A program made the translations under genes and the position numbers. A stretch of 64,000 bases of DNA from Mucilaginibacter sp. (GTDB taxonomy: Bacteria; Bacteroidota; Bacteroidia; Sphingobacteriales; Sphingobacteriaceae), in assembly GCA_031292485.1 (NCBI GenBank), contig JARLHA010000034.1, positions 1-64,000 of the forward strand. The letters are read 5' to 3'. This document shows, piece by piece, positions 24,884-34,027 of the stretch (position 1 is its first letter; every line of letters begins with the position of its first letter). The notes beneath the pieces are model-generated. The model worked only from the letters and a program-made list of their open reading frames with translations, was not told the origin of the DNA and made no database searches.

Positions 24884-26089
24884 ATGATGGCTATTTATTC
24901 CTGTAAACACTTTCTAAACATTAAAAAAACTGCTAAAACAACTTTATCGGTTGCTTTACTTTTTTGCCTGGCCTTATTAATCCCCGCAACAGGTTTATGC
25001 CAGGGTAAAAATACTTCAACCATCGAGTTGATATTTACTTCGGATGCGCATTTTGGTATCAGCCGCAAAGCTTTCAGGGGCGACAGCAATGTAATTTCGG
25101 AAAAAGTAAATAAAGCGATGGTGGGCCAAATGAACAGTTTGCCGGGCTTATCTTTTCCAGCAGACAGCGGGGTAAACGCTGGTAAAAAAATCAGCGGGAT
25201 TGATTACCTGGTAGAAGGAGGAGATATAGCGAACCGGATGGAAATTCCGATCCAGAGTGCCGCCACTTCATTTGCCCAATTCAGCGAAACCTATTTTAAC
25301 GGGATAACCCTAAAGGGCCATGATCAACGGCCGACACAGTTTTTGATAGTGCCAGGCAACCACGATATTACCAACGCTATCGGCTTCTATAAACCGATGC
25401 AACCACTTACCGACCCCAGTTCGATGGTTAATATTTATAACCTGATGCTGAAACCGGCAAAACCTATGACCAATGAGGCTTATAATTATACAACCGATAA
25501 GATCAATTACTCAAGGGACATAAAGGGCATTCATTTTATGTTTATCACCCTATGGCCCGATTCAGCCGAAAGGATCTGGATGGAAAAAGACCTTAACAAG
25601 GTAGCCAATAATACGCCGGTAATAATTGTTACGCATGACGAACCTGAATGCGAGGCGAAACATTTTACCAACCCAGCCGCTCCGCATGATATGACCAAAC
25701 AAAACAAGTTTGAAAACCTTGTTGCCGAGTACTACAAAGAGGGCAACGCCGCCGTAAAGGGGCAAACTGATCTGGAACAGCGCGGTTGGGTGAAATTTCT
25801 TAAAGCGCATCCCAATATCAAAGCATATTTTCACGGCAATACCAACTTTAACGAGTTTTATACCTACCAAGGGCCTGATAAAGACGTCTCGCTCCCGGTA
25901 TTCAGGGTTGATTCACCAATGAAAGGAGAAATCTCATCAAAAGATGAAACCAAACTGTCTTTTCTAATTATTTCAATTGATCCGGCAGCCTTAAAACTAA
26001 CCGCAAGAGAATGTTTGTGGGACACCAACCCATCCGATCCAACAGCCAAAGTAATTTTCGGCGAAAGTAAAACCATATCGCTCAATTAA
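24884..26089 (+). CDS. Secreted metallophosphoesterase
   Basis: The start is placed at ATG 24884 (401 residues) because a TAnnTTTG box (TATTTTTG, 24853-24860) lies just upstream and a signal peptide follows (TTLSVALLFCLALLIPATGLCQ); ATG 24821 is in frame but would put the box inside the gene. Calcineurin-like metal motifs are ELIFTSDAHFGIS (D-x-H), EGGDIANR (GD), VPGNHDITN (GNHD), THDEPE and YFHGNTNFNEF. It is probably a periplasmic phosphatase or phosphodiesterase with a binuclear metal site. The substrate is unknown. Confidence 0.88.
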   Translation: MMAIYSCKHFLNIKKTAKTTLSVALLFCLALLIPATGLCQGKNTSTIELIFTSDAHFGISRKAFRGDSNVISEKVNKAMVGQMNSLPGLSFPADSGVNAGKKISGIDYLVEGGDIANRMEIPIQSAATSFAQFSETYFNGITLKGHDQRPTQFLIVPGNHDITNAIGFYKPMQPLTDPSSMVNIYNLMLKPAKPMTNEAYNYTTDKINYSRDIKGIHFMFITLWPDSAERIWMEKDLNKVANNTPVIIVTHDEPECEAKHFTNPAAPHDMTKQNKFENLVAEYYKEGNAAVKGQTDLEQRGWVKFLKAHPNIKAYFHGNTNFNEFYTYQGPDKDVSLPVFRVDSPMKGEISSKDETKLSFLIISIDPAALKLTARECLWDTNPSDPTAKVIFGESKTISLN

Positions 26090-26193
26090 AGATACCAGCG
26101 GTTTAGCAACAAAAATATTACCATAAATTAACTCTTAAACTTTTAGTTGATGGGGTTAATATCCCTATATTGCTGCGTCCAAAGCCTTTTTGA

Positions 26194-28857
26194 ATGCGTT
26201 ATATTTTTACATTCCTGCTGCTAACTACTTCATTATTAATACTAAAAGCCCAAAATCATGGAACAGTAAAAGCAACTGTACTTGATTCTTTAACAAATCA
26301 ACCCATACCTCTGGCGACCGTTTCGGTGCTTGAGCTGAAAGATTCTTCGCTGGTATCTTATACCGTTACGGATAAAAACGGTGTTTTTACCTTACGAAAC
26401 CTCCGGCAGGAGCCGTCCCGACTGCTCATCTCGCATGTTGGGTATCAGAGCAGGCACATCAGTCTGAAATTTAGCAGTGATGGATTTATCGACCTCGGCA
26501 AAGTTTTTCTAAACACAAAAATGTTAACCGAAGTAGTGGTTAAGGGCGAGCGTGTCCCCGTCATCATTAAAAAAGATACCATTGAATTTGATGCGGAAGC
26601 ATTTAAAACCCGTCCCAATGCCCTGGTAGAAGATCTGCTCCGGAAATTGCCGGGCATACAGGTTGACCTTAACGGCCAGATAACTGTAAACGGCAGGGAA
26701 ATATCAAAAATAAAAGTAAACGGCAAAACCTTCTTCGCAAATGACCCCACCATTGCTACGCGAAACCTGGAGGCAAATATGATTTCGAAAGTACAGGTAT
26801 ACGATGATCATGATGACGACCCGGATCATCTCATCCCTGATTACCAGGTTAAAAAGATCATCAACCTAAAATTTAAAAAGAAATTTGCCAAAGGTATATT
26901 AAGCACATTAGGGGTAGGCGGAGGAACGGAAGACAGGTATGCCGGTGCGGGCTTTCTGGCCAAATTTCAGGATGATATGCAATTTAGTGCAAGGCTTGGC
27001 GCAGATAACCTCAGTAACACCGGGTTTTTCACCGGGAATTACGGCGGATTCAATACATTTCAGTTTGGCAACGGCGGCCTCAACAAAACAAACTCTGGTA
27101 ACCTTGATTTCACGAAAGACATCACTAAAAAATTGAAATTGCATATCGAATACCGGTTCAGCAACACCATCAGTGATAATACCACCCATTCCAGGACACA
27201 ACAAAACATCAGTGATACGATATTTAACACCTTGACAGAAAACATACAGCACCGCAGGGCAAATGAACAAACGCTTCACGCGGAAACAGAATGGAAGCCC
27301 GATTCACTCACCATTGTCAGGTATGTACCGGACATGGAATATAGTTACAACAACAGTACCAGCAGCACAGGCGGCATTAAATCCAACACCTTATTCCCAT
27401 TATTGAACACTGATACCAGCAGCAGCCATGGCAGCAGCAGTTCATTTCAATACCAACATAGCCTGAGTTATTACCGTAAATTAAACAAAAAAGGGGCTTC
27501 AATAACCATCGGAAACAGCGTAGGAATACATCCCGAAAACAGCCTTGATTTTAACACTGACAACCTGATTTCATACGTTGCCGCGTTAGCATCCGATACC
27601 CTCAGGCGCTCGGCCAAAAACACCAGCAACGATATCTCCGCCGGTTTAAATGTTGCTTATCATTATCCTATTACTAAAAAATTATCCGGCGACATCGTGC
27701 TGATAGGCCTGCACGACCAAAACAAAGGCGATTTGCTTACTTATGATGAAGACCTGAAAACAGGCCTGTACACCATATTCCTGCCCAATCAAAGCAGCAA
27801 CCTTATCCGTAATCTTTGGGGCGAGAGCGTGATGCCGCAGTTTACTTATAATTTTACCTACAACATATCCATAAAGGCAGGAGTAACCGGACTGGGCCAA
27901 CAAATAGGCAATCATTTTAACAGCTATACCAATGATCTGAACCAGAATTTTTTCTATACCCTGCCATCGGCGGAGGTACATATTAAAGATTTTACCTTAA
28001 GTTATAGCGAATCGGTGCAGCAACCGTCCATCAATAATCTGCAGCCCATCACTATTGTGTACAGCCCGCTTTACACTTTTATCGGCAATCCCGAACTTAA
28101 ACCCACCTATTTTAACAATATCAATTTCGACTACCGCAAATACAATTATCAAACTCATCTGAATATCAATATCAATTCACATATCGTAATCGAAAAAAAC
28201 ACGATAGTTAACGAGCAGACGATAAGTCCGGAGGGGGCTAATATAACTACCCCGATTAACCGGAACGGTCGATTCACCGCCTATTTAAACGGCAACTTCA
28301 GCAAGCAATTTAAAAAGCGCAATAAATGGCAGCTGATGATTGTATCGGACCTATCAGTAACTGCCGGACATAACTTTTTTATTGTGAACGGGCAGAACGG
28401 CTATCAGAATACCCAAAATATCATTTTCAGGCCACAGCTTTCGCTTGACTGGAACGATGTAGTTTCACTGCAGCCTTCGTACAATATCAACTACGCCATT
28501 ACCAAATATCAGTTGGTTAATTACCCTAATACAAGCTTCACTACGCAAGGTGCAGGTATGGCTGCAGATGTAAGCCTTCCGGTAAATTTCAGGTGGAGAG
28601 TAAGCTATAATTATAATTACAACCCTTTAGTAGCTCCCGGCTTTCAGCGAAGTTCCAATTTACTCGATCTATCCGTCTCAAAGCGCATCCAGAAAGATGG
28701 CAAAGGCGAGATCGGGCTGATCTGTTATGATATGTTAAATCAAAATGTAAGCACCAGTCATTACGTGGTTGCCAACAGCATAAACGATGTTCAAAACCAG
28801 GTACTAAAACGTTATGTGCTTTTAACTTATACCTATCATTTTAATAAGTTTAAGTAG
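26194..28857 (+). CDS. Outer-membrane beta-barrel protein (TonB-receptor-like, OMP_b-brl_3)
   Basis: An 887-residue protein with a signal peptide (MRYIFTFLLLTTSLLILKAQ), a carboxypeptidase-D-like domain (about 25-110) and a plug-like region with LLRKLPGIQVDLNGQITVNG and KIKVNGKTFFANDPTIATRN, then a long barrel. The C-terminus (LLTYTYHFNKFK) ends in a strand, not the usual terminal aromatic. These features fit the outer-membrane beta-barrel family common in Sphingobacteriaceae. It resembles the partial receptor at 61590-64000 in the plug region. No SusD or GLPGLI gene adjoins it; it is likely a single-gene transporter of unknown ligand. Confidence 0.88.
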   Translation: MRYIFTFLLLTTSLLILKAQNHGTVKATVLDSLTNQPIPLATVSVLELKDSSLVSYTVTDKNGVFTLRNLRQEPSRLLISHVGYQSRHISLKFSSDGFIDLGKVFLNTKMLTEVVVKGERVPVIIKKDTIEFDAEAFKTRPNALVEDLLRKLPGIQVDLNGQITVNGREISKIKVNGKTFFANDPTIATRNLEANMISKVQVYDDHDDDPDHLIPDYQVKKIINLKFKKKFAKGILSTLGVGGGTEDRYAGAGFLAKFQDDMQFSARLGADNLSNTGFFTGNYGGFNTFQFGNGGLNKTNSGNLDFTKDITKKLKLHIEYRFSNTISDNTTHSRTQQNISDTIFNTLTENIQHRRANEQTLHAETEWKPDSLTIVRYVPDMEYSYNNSTSSTGGIKSNTLFPLLNTDTSSSHGSSSSFQYQHSLSYYRKLNKKGASITIGNSVGIHPENSLDFNTDNLISYVAALASDTLRRSAKNTSNDISAGLNVAYHYPITKKLSGDIVLIGLHDQNKGDLLTYDEDLKTGLYTIFLPNQSSNLIRNLWGESVMPQFTYNFTYNISIKAGVTGLGQQIGNHFNSYTNDLNQNFFYTLPSAEVHIKDFTLSYSESVQQPSINNLQPITIVYSPLYTFIGNPELKPTYFNNINFDYRKYNYQTHLNININSHIVIEKNTIVNEQTISPEGANITTPINRNGRFTAYLNGNFSKQFKKRNKWQLMIVSDLSVTAGHNFFIVNGQNGYQNTQNIIFRPQLSLDWNDVVSLQPSYNINYAITKYQLVNYPNTSFTTQGAGMAADVSLPVNFRWRVSYNYNYNPLVAPGFQRSSNLLDLSVSKRIQKDGKGEIGLICYDMLNQNVSTSHYVVANSINDVQNQVLKRYVLLTYTYHFNKFK

Positions 28858-28936
28858 CGGATGGGATTCACGGCCGTGATATAAAACATTATTTTTAGTA
28901 TTATTGTAATAATTATCCACTCACAAGGTTAACGGC

Positions 28937-29521
28937 ATGCAATTATCAGATCTGGATTTCTCGAAAACATATACGTACGCCGACTATTTTAAATGGCAGT
29001 TTGATGAGCGCCTTGAACTTATTAAGGGCAAAATATTTACAATGAGTCCGGCGCCAAGCCGTTCACATCAGGAAATATCACTGGCGATAACTTTAAAAAT
29101 CGGCAACTATTTAAAAGGAAAACCTTGTAAAGTGTACACTGCACCTTTCGATGTACGGTTGCCTCGTTCGTCGAAAGAAGACAATGCAATTTTTACAGTT
29201 GTTCAGCCAGATATATGCGTGGTTTGTAATCTTTCAAAGTTAGATGATCGCGGTTGTATCGGTGCACCGGATATAGTTGTTGAGATACTTTCTCCCGGCA
29301 ATAATAAGAAAGAACTTCGCAATAAATATGAGGTTTACGAAGAAGCTGGTGTAAAAGAATATTGGATCATCCATCCCAGTGAGCGCACATTTTTAAAATA
29401 TACGCTCGACGAGAAAGGATTATTCCAGCCTTCAAGATTACTTATTGCCGGAGATGAACTAACTTCAAATGTGCTACCGGGTTTTTCAATGGACATTAAC
29501 GAGATCTTTGAAGAAAATTAA
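28937..29521 (+). CDS. Uma2-family (DUF820) restriction-endonuclease-fold protein
   Basis: A 194-residue protein with the Uma2 layout: RLELIKGKIFTMSPAPSRSHQEIS near residue 22-45, VQPDICVVCN (acidic Asp of the PD-(D/E)xK site) near residue 93, and GAPDIVVEILSPGN, then KYEVYEEAGVKEYWIIHP. Proteins of this family are widespread in Bacteroidota and cyanobacteria and carry a nuclease-like active site, but their role is unclear. A perfect 16-bp terminator hairpin follows the stop. Confidence 0.92.
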   Translation: MQLSDLDFSKTYTYADYFKWQFDERLELIKGKIFTMSPAPSRSHQEISLAITLKIGNYLKGKPCKVYTAPFDVRLPRSSKEDNAIFTVVQPDICVVCNLSKLDDRGCIGAPDIVVEILSPGNNKKELRNKYEVYEEAGVKEYWIIHPSERTFLKYTLDEKGLFQPSRLLIAGDELTSNVLPGFSMDINEIFEEN

Positions 29522-29525
29522 ATAT

Positions 29526-29563
29526 AAGACTTCCGAAGTTTCCGAAACTTCGGAAGTCTTTTT
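29526..29563. terminator. Strong bidirectional terminator hairpin
   Basis: AAGACTTCCGAAGTTT (29526-29541) and AAACTTCGGAAGTCTT (29545-29560) form a perfect 16-bp stem over the loop CCG, followed by TTT. It sits between convergent genes and can serve both the Uma2 gene (plus) and the GH30 gene (minus). Confidence 0.85.
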
Positions 29564-29607
29564 AAAAACCCTTCCCAACTAATCTCCAATCTCTAACCTC
29601 TAATCAA

Positions 29608-31074
29608 CTATTCCACCACCAAAGTTTCCATTGAATGCGCGGGGCTGGTTGTTTTAGCCGCTTTGCCTTTTATCCACAACAAGTATTCAATATCCTTATC
29701 GGTTTTGTTCATTACCACTACCGCAATTTTACCATCGGGGTTGATATACGCAGTACTCAACAGCATGTCACGGCTGGCGGCACTAATGATCCGCCTCGCA
29801 CCGGGATGAATAAATTTAGAAAAGTGACCAATGTAATAATAAGCGTTGGTATAGGTAATTTGCCCGGTTTTGGTATCGGCATGTACCGGCGCAAAGCAAA
29901 AATTACCAACGTGGTTTGGCCCGCCTTTTTCATCAAGCAATACGTTCCAGTCGGTCCAGCCAACGGTGCCCGCGTTAAAATCATTGATCATTGATGTGCC
30001 GTATTTTTCGCCGAGCGCCCAATCAGTTATTTTGTTAGCGTCAAAACGTTCGGCGCAGCCTTCGGTAAATATCAAATGCGTACCGGGGAACGACTCGGCC
30101 ACCCGGCGCTCGTTCTCAAAATTCATGTTGGCGCCTGTCCAGGTTTCGTACCAGTGATAGCCAATACCCCAAACGTATTTTGCGGCTTGCTGGTCTTCAA
30201 GTATAGTACTTGCACGCTGGTACATCAGGTCGCGGTTGTGGTCCCAGGCAATTAGTTTTTTATTGGCCATCCCGGCTTTATATAAAGTTGGGCCTAAAAA
30301 GTTCTTGATAAAATCGCGTTCATCTTCGGCGGTGTACAGGCACGATTCCCAGCTTTGCGTAGCCATCGGCTCATTTTGAACGCTCAATCCCCAAATAGGT
30401 ATCCCAAGATTCTCGTAGGTTTTAATAAATTTTACATAAAAGTTTGCCCAGCTCTGGTCAAATTCAGGTTTTAGTTTACCGCCATGTAAAACATCGTTGT
30501 TGGTTTTCATCCATCCCGGCGGGCTCCATGGTGATGCAAACAATGTAAGTTTACCACCTGCCGCTTTTATTACTTCTTTAATAAAAGGGATGCGGTATTG
30601 CTTATCATGGCTCACATCAAATGTTTTTAATGCAGCATCATTATCTTTAACATAACTGTAGCTTCCGCTGGAGAAATCGCAGCTCTGGATATTGGTACGG
30701 CCAAGGGTATAGCCTATACCTTTGGTTTTATCATAGTAGGCTGTAAGCAATTCCTGTTGTTTGTCTTTGGGTAACTTATAAAAAGTTTCGGCAGAAGCAT
30801 CTGTCAAAGCCCCGCCTATGCCCAGCATGGTTTGGAATTTTTTGGAGGGATCAACAAACACCGCCACTTCGGTTTCTACCGGTTGCGGTTTATCAGTAAA
30901 ATGCAGGGTTTCCGTTTGGGTTAAGCGTTTATCAGAGTTTTCGGCAGTCAGATAAACTTTTACCGTTTTGTTTTTAGCTGAATAGACCGCTGCCTTTTGC
31001 GCATTTGCCGCATCGGCAACAAACAGAAATAAACCGGCAAAAGCAAGGCTTATCAGGGTTGATTTTTCTTTCAT
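29608..31074 (-). CDS. Glycoside hydrolase family 30 enzyme (glucosylceramidase-like)
   Basis: A 488-residue protein with a signal peptide (LISLAFAGLFLFVADAANA). Retaining GH30 catalytic residues are visible: the acid/base Glu in WGLSVQNEPMATQSWESC near residue 225 and the nucleophile Glu in HLIFTEGCAERFDANK near residue 315. The TIM barrel is preceded by GIGGALTDASAETFYKL and followed by a small beta domain (IAVVVMNKTDKDIEYLLWIKGK). It probably hydrolyses beta-glucosides, beta-1,6-glucan or a related polymer outside the inner membrane. It is single-gene, with a perfect palindrome in its leader. Confidence 0.92.
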   Translation of the reverse strand: MKEKSTLISLAFAGLFLFVADAANAQKAAVYSAKNKTVKVYLTAENSDKRLTQTETLHFTDKPQPVETEVAVFVDPSKKFQTMLGIGGALTDASAETFYKLPKDKQQELLTAYYDKTKGIGYTLGRTNIQSCDFSSGSYSYVKDNDAALKTFDVSHDKQYRIPFIKEVIKAAGGKLTLFASPWSPPGWMKTNNDVLHGGKLKPEFDQSWANFYVKFIKTYENLGIPIWGLSVQNEPMATQSWESCLYTAEDERDFIKNFLGPTLYKAGMANKKLIAWDHNRDLMYQRASTILEDQQAAKYVWGIGYHWYETWTGANMNFENERRVAESFPGTHLIFTEGCAERFDANKITDWALGEKYGTSMINDFNAGTVGWTDWNVLLDEKGGPNHVGNFCFAPVHADTKTGQITYTNAYYYIGHFSKFIHPGARRIISAASRDMLLSTAYINPDGKIAVVVMNKTDKDIEYLLWIKGKAAKTTSPAHSMETLVVE

Positions 31075-31091
31075 AATTATGGAGTGAGATA

Positions 31092-31108
31092 ATTATACCA
31101 GGTATAAT
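31092..31108 (-). promoter_or_regulatory. Perfect palindrome in the GH30 leader, candidate operator
   Basis: ATTATACC-A-GGTATAAT is a perfect 8-bp inverted repeat around one base, 18-34 bp upstream of the GH30 start. It is suited to binding a dimeric repressor. No regulator gene is adjacent. Confidence 0.5.
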
Positions 31109-31121
31109 GGTTTACAAGATT

Positions 31122-31129
31122 CAAATTTA
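31122..31129 (-). promoter_or_regulatory. TAnnTTTG box upstream of GH30
   Basis: TAAATTTG on the minus strand matches the Bacteroidota -7 box. The start site would fall near 31115, placing the palindrome at 31092-31108 just downstream of it. No clear -33 box is visible. Confidence 0.4.
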
Positions 31130-31258
31130 TTCATTTTAGTTGAATTTAGTTTAAATTGTTGTAACGAGTTGTAAAGGTTGTAAAGGGTTTAGTTTATTGA
31201 ACTTTTTGTAGTAACAACTACCTTTTCAACCCCTTACAACGTTTAGAACCTGAACCAC

Positions 31259-31297
31259 TGTAACAAAACCGTACACCCAGCGTACGGAATTGCAACA
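31259..31297 (+). promoter_or_regulatory. 39-bp dyad, candidate activator site for the permease array
   Basis: The site is symmetrical about 31278: TGT-nn-CAA-nn-CCGTAC on the left and GTACGG-nn-TTG-nn-ACA on the right, with a seven-base centre (12 of 16 half-site bases symmetrical). It is 187 bp upstream of the first permease ATG and about 85 bp upstream of a weak -24/-12-like element (CGGCAT-GAATA-TTAAT, 31352-31367). Confidence 0.5.
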
Positions 31298-31483
31298 GGG
31301 AGCAAATATCAAAATCATATCAAATAACTGAAAATCAATAGTTTAAAACATCGGCATGAATATTAATTGGTTAAAGTATCAATAAGGTGAAAGACAAAAT
31401 GTATATTAAAAGTTTGTATCATACAAATCGTAAAAACGCATTCAATAATTCACTAAATCAATAATTCAATAATTAGCTCCTCC

Positions 31484-33910
31484 ATGATAAAGAACTACTT
31501 AAAAACTGCCTTCCGTTCCCTGCAAAAAAACAAGGGGTTTACCGCTATAAATGTGCTCGGGCTTGCATTGGGCCTTGCCACTTGTTTGCTCATAGTTTTT
31601 TATGTGTTTGATGAGTTAAGTTATGATCGTTATAATGTTAATGCTGATCGCATTTACCGCGTAAACGAAGATTTAAAGTTGGGCAATAACCGCGTACAGT
31701 ATGCAGTTTGTATGGCGCCCCTTGCACAAACGTTAAAAAGCGTATTTCCGGATGTTGAAAATACTGTTAGACTTAAAAATATAGGTGGGATGCATGTTAA
31801 TAAAGGCACAGAGCGTTTTTTAGAATATAGCGCCGTTTTTGCTGATCCTTCAGTTTTTGATGTTTTTACACTGCCAATAATTTATGGCGATAAAAAAACA
31901 GCCTTAACCGAACCTAATACAGTGGTAATTACCGAGGCTACCGCAAAAAAATATTTTGGAAAAACCAATGTTGTCGGTGAAAACCTAATCATTGATGGTA
32001 ACCAGCAAAGGCCGATCAAAGTTACGGCCGTAATCAAAAACATACCGGAACAATCGCATTTTCATGCAGATTTCCTGGTGTCCATGTCATCCAATCCTGA
32101 TAGTCGCTCCACCGAATGGCTGCGTAGTGATTTCAATACTTATGTGCTGATGCGAAAAGGCGCTGATTACAAAAAGACGGAGGCTCAATTTCCTAAGCTC
32201 CTGCGTAACTATAGCGGAGATCAGATGCAGGCCGAATTAAAGATGAGCTATGATAAATTTGAAAAAAGCGGCAGTTTTTTCAGGTTGAATATGATGCCGC
32301 TAACGGATATTCACCTGCACTCCAGCCAAACCGGCGAACTGGGCATTAACGGTACCAGCCAGTATGTGTATATTTTTTCTGCTATCGCGATATTTATTCT
32401 GCTCATCGCTTGCGTAAATTTCATGAACCTGTCAACAGCGCGTTCATCAAACCGCGCCCGCGAAGTAGGCGTAAGGAAGGTTTTGGGATCGCCGCGTAAA
32501 TATCTGATCGCACAATTCCTTTCGGAGTCTGTTTTGATTACGCTGGTGGCGGTGGTAATTGCCATATTGCTTGCGCTGTTTTTATTACCTGCCTTTAATC
32601 AACTATCCGGCAAAAACATCGTCGTCAATTCCCATACCCTGATCTGGCTGCTGCCATCTTCGTTTGTTGCCGTTTTATTTATCGGCTTTTTGGCCGGTTT
32701 GTACCCTGCTTTCTTTTTATCAGCCTTTCAACCGATTGATGTGCTTAAAGGGAAAATATCAAACGGTTTTAAGGGCGGCCTGATGCGTAGTTTCCTGGTA
32801 GTTTTCCAGTTTTCCATATCCATTTTTCTGATAATAGGCACGCTGGTTATTTATAATCAACTGCATTATATCCAAAGCCGCGATCTGGGTTATAGCCGCA
32901 GCCAGGTGTTGGTGATACAAAACGCATTTGAATTAGGCGGTCATGCAAAAACATTTAAACAGGAAATAAAACAAATGGCCGGTGTTGAAAACGCAACGCT
33001 CACCGGCTTTTTGCCTACTGCGCCCAACCGCAGTACCGCAATATTTTACAAAGAGGCCCAGGCAGACCCTAAACAAGCCATATTTCCGCAAACCTGGAAT
33101 GTTGATGAAGATTATATCAACACCCTGGGGATGAAAATGGCAGCCGGGCGTAATTTTTCAAGTCAAATGTCAACCGATTCCAATTCACTGGTTATCAATG
33201 CATCCGCAGCCAAATTCCTTGGTTTTACCGACCCGGTCAATAAAATTATCTATAAGTCATCAGGTGGGGCAAATCCAACATTTAAGCCCTATACCATTAT
33301 CGGTGTGGTAAAAGATTTCAATTTCAGTTCACTGCACGATAATATTTCACCCGTGATTATGCAGTTGGGTGATGATGAAGGCGCTTTAAGCGTAAAGGTT
33401 CAAATAGCAAACCTGCCGGCACTGCTAAGGCAGGTTCAAAACGCCTGGAAAGGACTCACCCCCGCTCATTTCCAATATTCCTTTATGGATCAGGATTTTA
33501 ATGCGCTCTATCGTTCAGAACAAAACATCGGGACAGTTTTCATCACCTTTACCATTTTGGCTATTGTTATAGCCTGTTTGGGCCTTTTTGGCCTTGCAGC
33601 CTACGCCGCCGAGCAGCGCACAAAAGAAATCGGCATCCGTAAAGTACTGGGGGCCAGTATTTCAAGCATTACAGGTATGCTGTCAAAGGATTTTATAAAA
33701 CTGGTTTGCATCGCCATACTTATTTCGTCGCCTTTAGCCTGGTATGCCATGAACAAATGGCTGCAGGGCTTTGCCTACAGGGCTGATTTTAACTGGTGGT
33801 TTTTTGTAGCGGCAGGTGGTATAGCCGTATTTATTGCCTTTATTACCGTAAGCTTTCAGTCCATTAAAGCCGCGCTGATGAACCCGGTGAAGAGCTTGAA
33901 AGCGGAATAG
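31484..33910 (+). CDS. FtsX/MacB-type ABC permease 1 of 8
   Basis: An 808-residue protein of the large Bacteroidota permease type. TM1 is at about 20-42, a MacB-like periplasmic domain at about 45-280, an FtsX unit with three helices at about 285-420 (signature EVGVRKVLGS near 326), then a fourth helix pair start (SFLVVFQFSISIFLIIGTLVIYNQ), a second periplasmic domain and a second FtsX unit (EIGIRKVLGAS near 714). Such permeases need a separate MacB-like ATPase to export peptides, lipids or drugs or to transmit force. None is present in this window. The protein ends NPVKSLKAE, an ending conserved through the array. Confidence 0.93.
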   Translation: MIKNYLKTAFRSLQKNKGFTAINVLGLALGLATCLLIVFYVFDELSYDRYNVNADRIYRVNEDLKLGNNRVQYAVCMAPLAQTLKSVFPDVENTVRLKNIGGMHVNKGTERFLEYSAVFADPSVFDVFTLPIIYGDKKTALTEPNTVVITEATAKKYFGKTNVVGENLIIDGNQQRPIKVTAVIKNIPEQSHFHADFLVSMSSNPDSRSTEWLRSDFNTYVLMRKGADYKKTEAQFPKLLRNYSGDQMQAELKMSYDKFEKSGSFFRLNMMPLTDIHLHSSQTGELGINGTSQYVYIFSAIAIFILLIACVNFMNLSTARSSNRAREVGVRKVLGSPRKYLIAQFLSESVLITLVAVVIAILLALFLLPAFNQLSGKNIVVNSHTLIWLLPSSFVAVLFIGFLAGLYPAFFLSAFQPIDVLKGKISNGFKGGLMRSFLVVFQFSISIFLIIGTLVIYNQLHYIQSRDLGYSRSQVLVIQNAFELGGHAKTFKQEIKQMAGVENATLTGFLPTAPNRSTAIFYKEAQADPKQAIFPQTWNVDEDYINTLGMKMAAGRNFSSQMSTDSNSLVINASAAKFLGFTDPVNKIIYKSSGGANPTFKPYTIIGVVKDFNFSSLHDNISPVIMQLGDDEGALSVKVQIANLPALLRQVQNAWKGLTPAHFQYSFMDQDFNALYRSEQNIGTVFITFTILAIVIACLGLFGLAAYAAEQRTKEIGIRKVLGASISSITGMLSKDFIKLVCIAILISSPLAWYAMNKWLQGFAYRADFNWWFFVAAGGIAVFIAFITVSFQSIKAALMNPVKSLKAE

Positions 33911-34027
33911 GGCGTGGTGAAAGGTGAGTTGTGAAAGGTGAGTTGTGGGCCGAAATTGAGTGTCGGGCAGTCGGCGATATGATGGGTACAATAAAATCGG
34001 TGCAATCAAATATAAATCGGTGTAATC

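Larger units (their letters stand above)
31075..31483. other. 409-bp gap between GH30 and the permease array
   Basis: There is no gene. It holds the GH30 promoter and operator on the left, an imperfect inverted repeat (GTTGTAAAGG... around 31153 against ...CCCCTTACAAC ending near 31240), the 39-bp dyad at 31259-31297 and AT-rich words (ATTCAATAATTCACTAAATC) repeated before later permease genes. Confidence 0.65.

Noticed and set aside
15749..31074. A genomic island or prophage in the mixed region
   Set aside because: No integrase, tRNA junction or phage gene was seen, and gene types are ordinary for the group.
31352..31367. Sigma-54 promoter for the permease array
   Set aside because: CGGCAT-GAATA-TTAAT keeps GG-CA and TT, but lacks the GC of the -12 box; too weak to call by itself.
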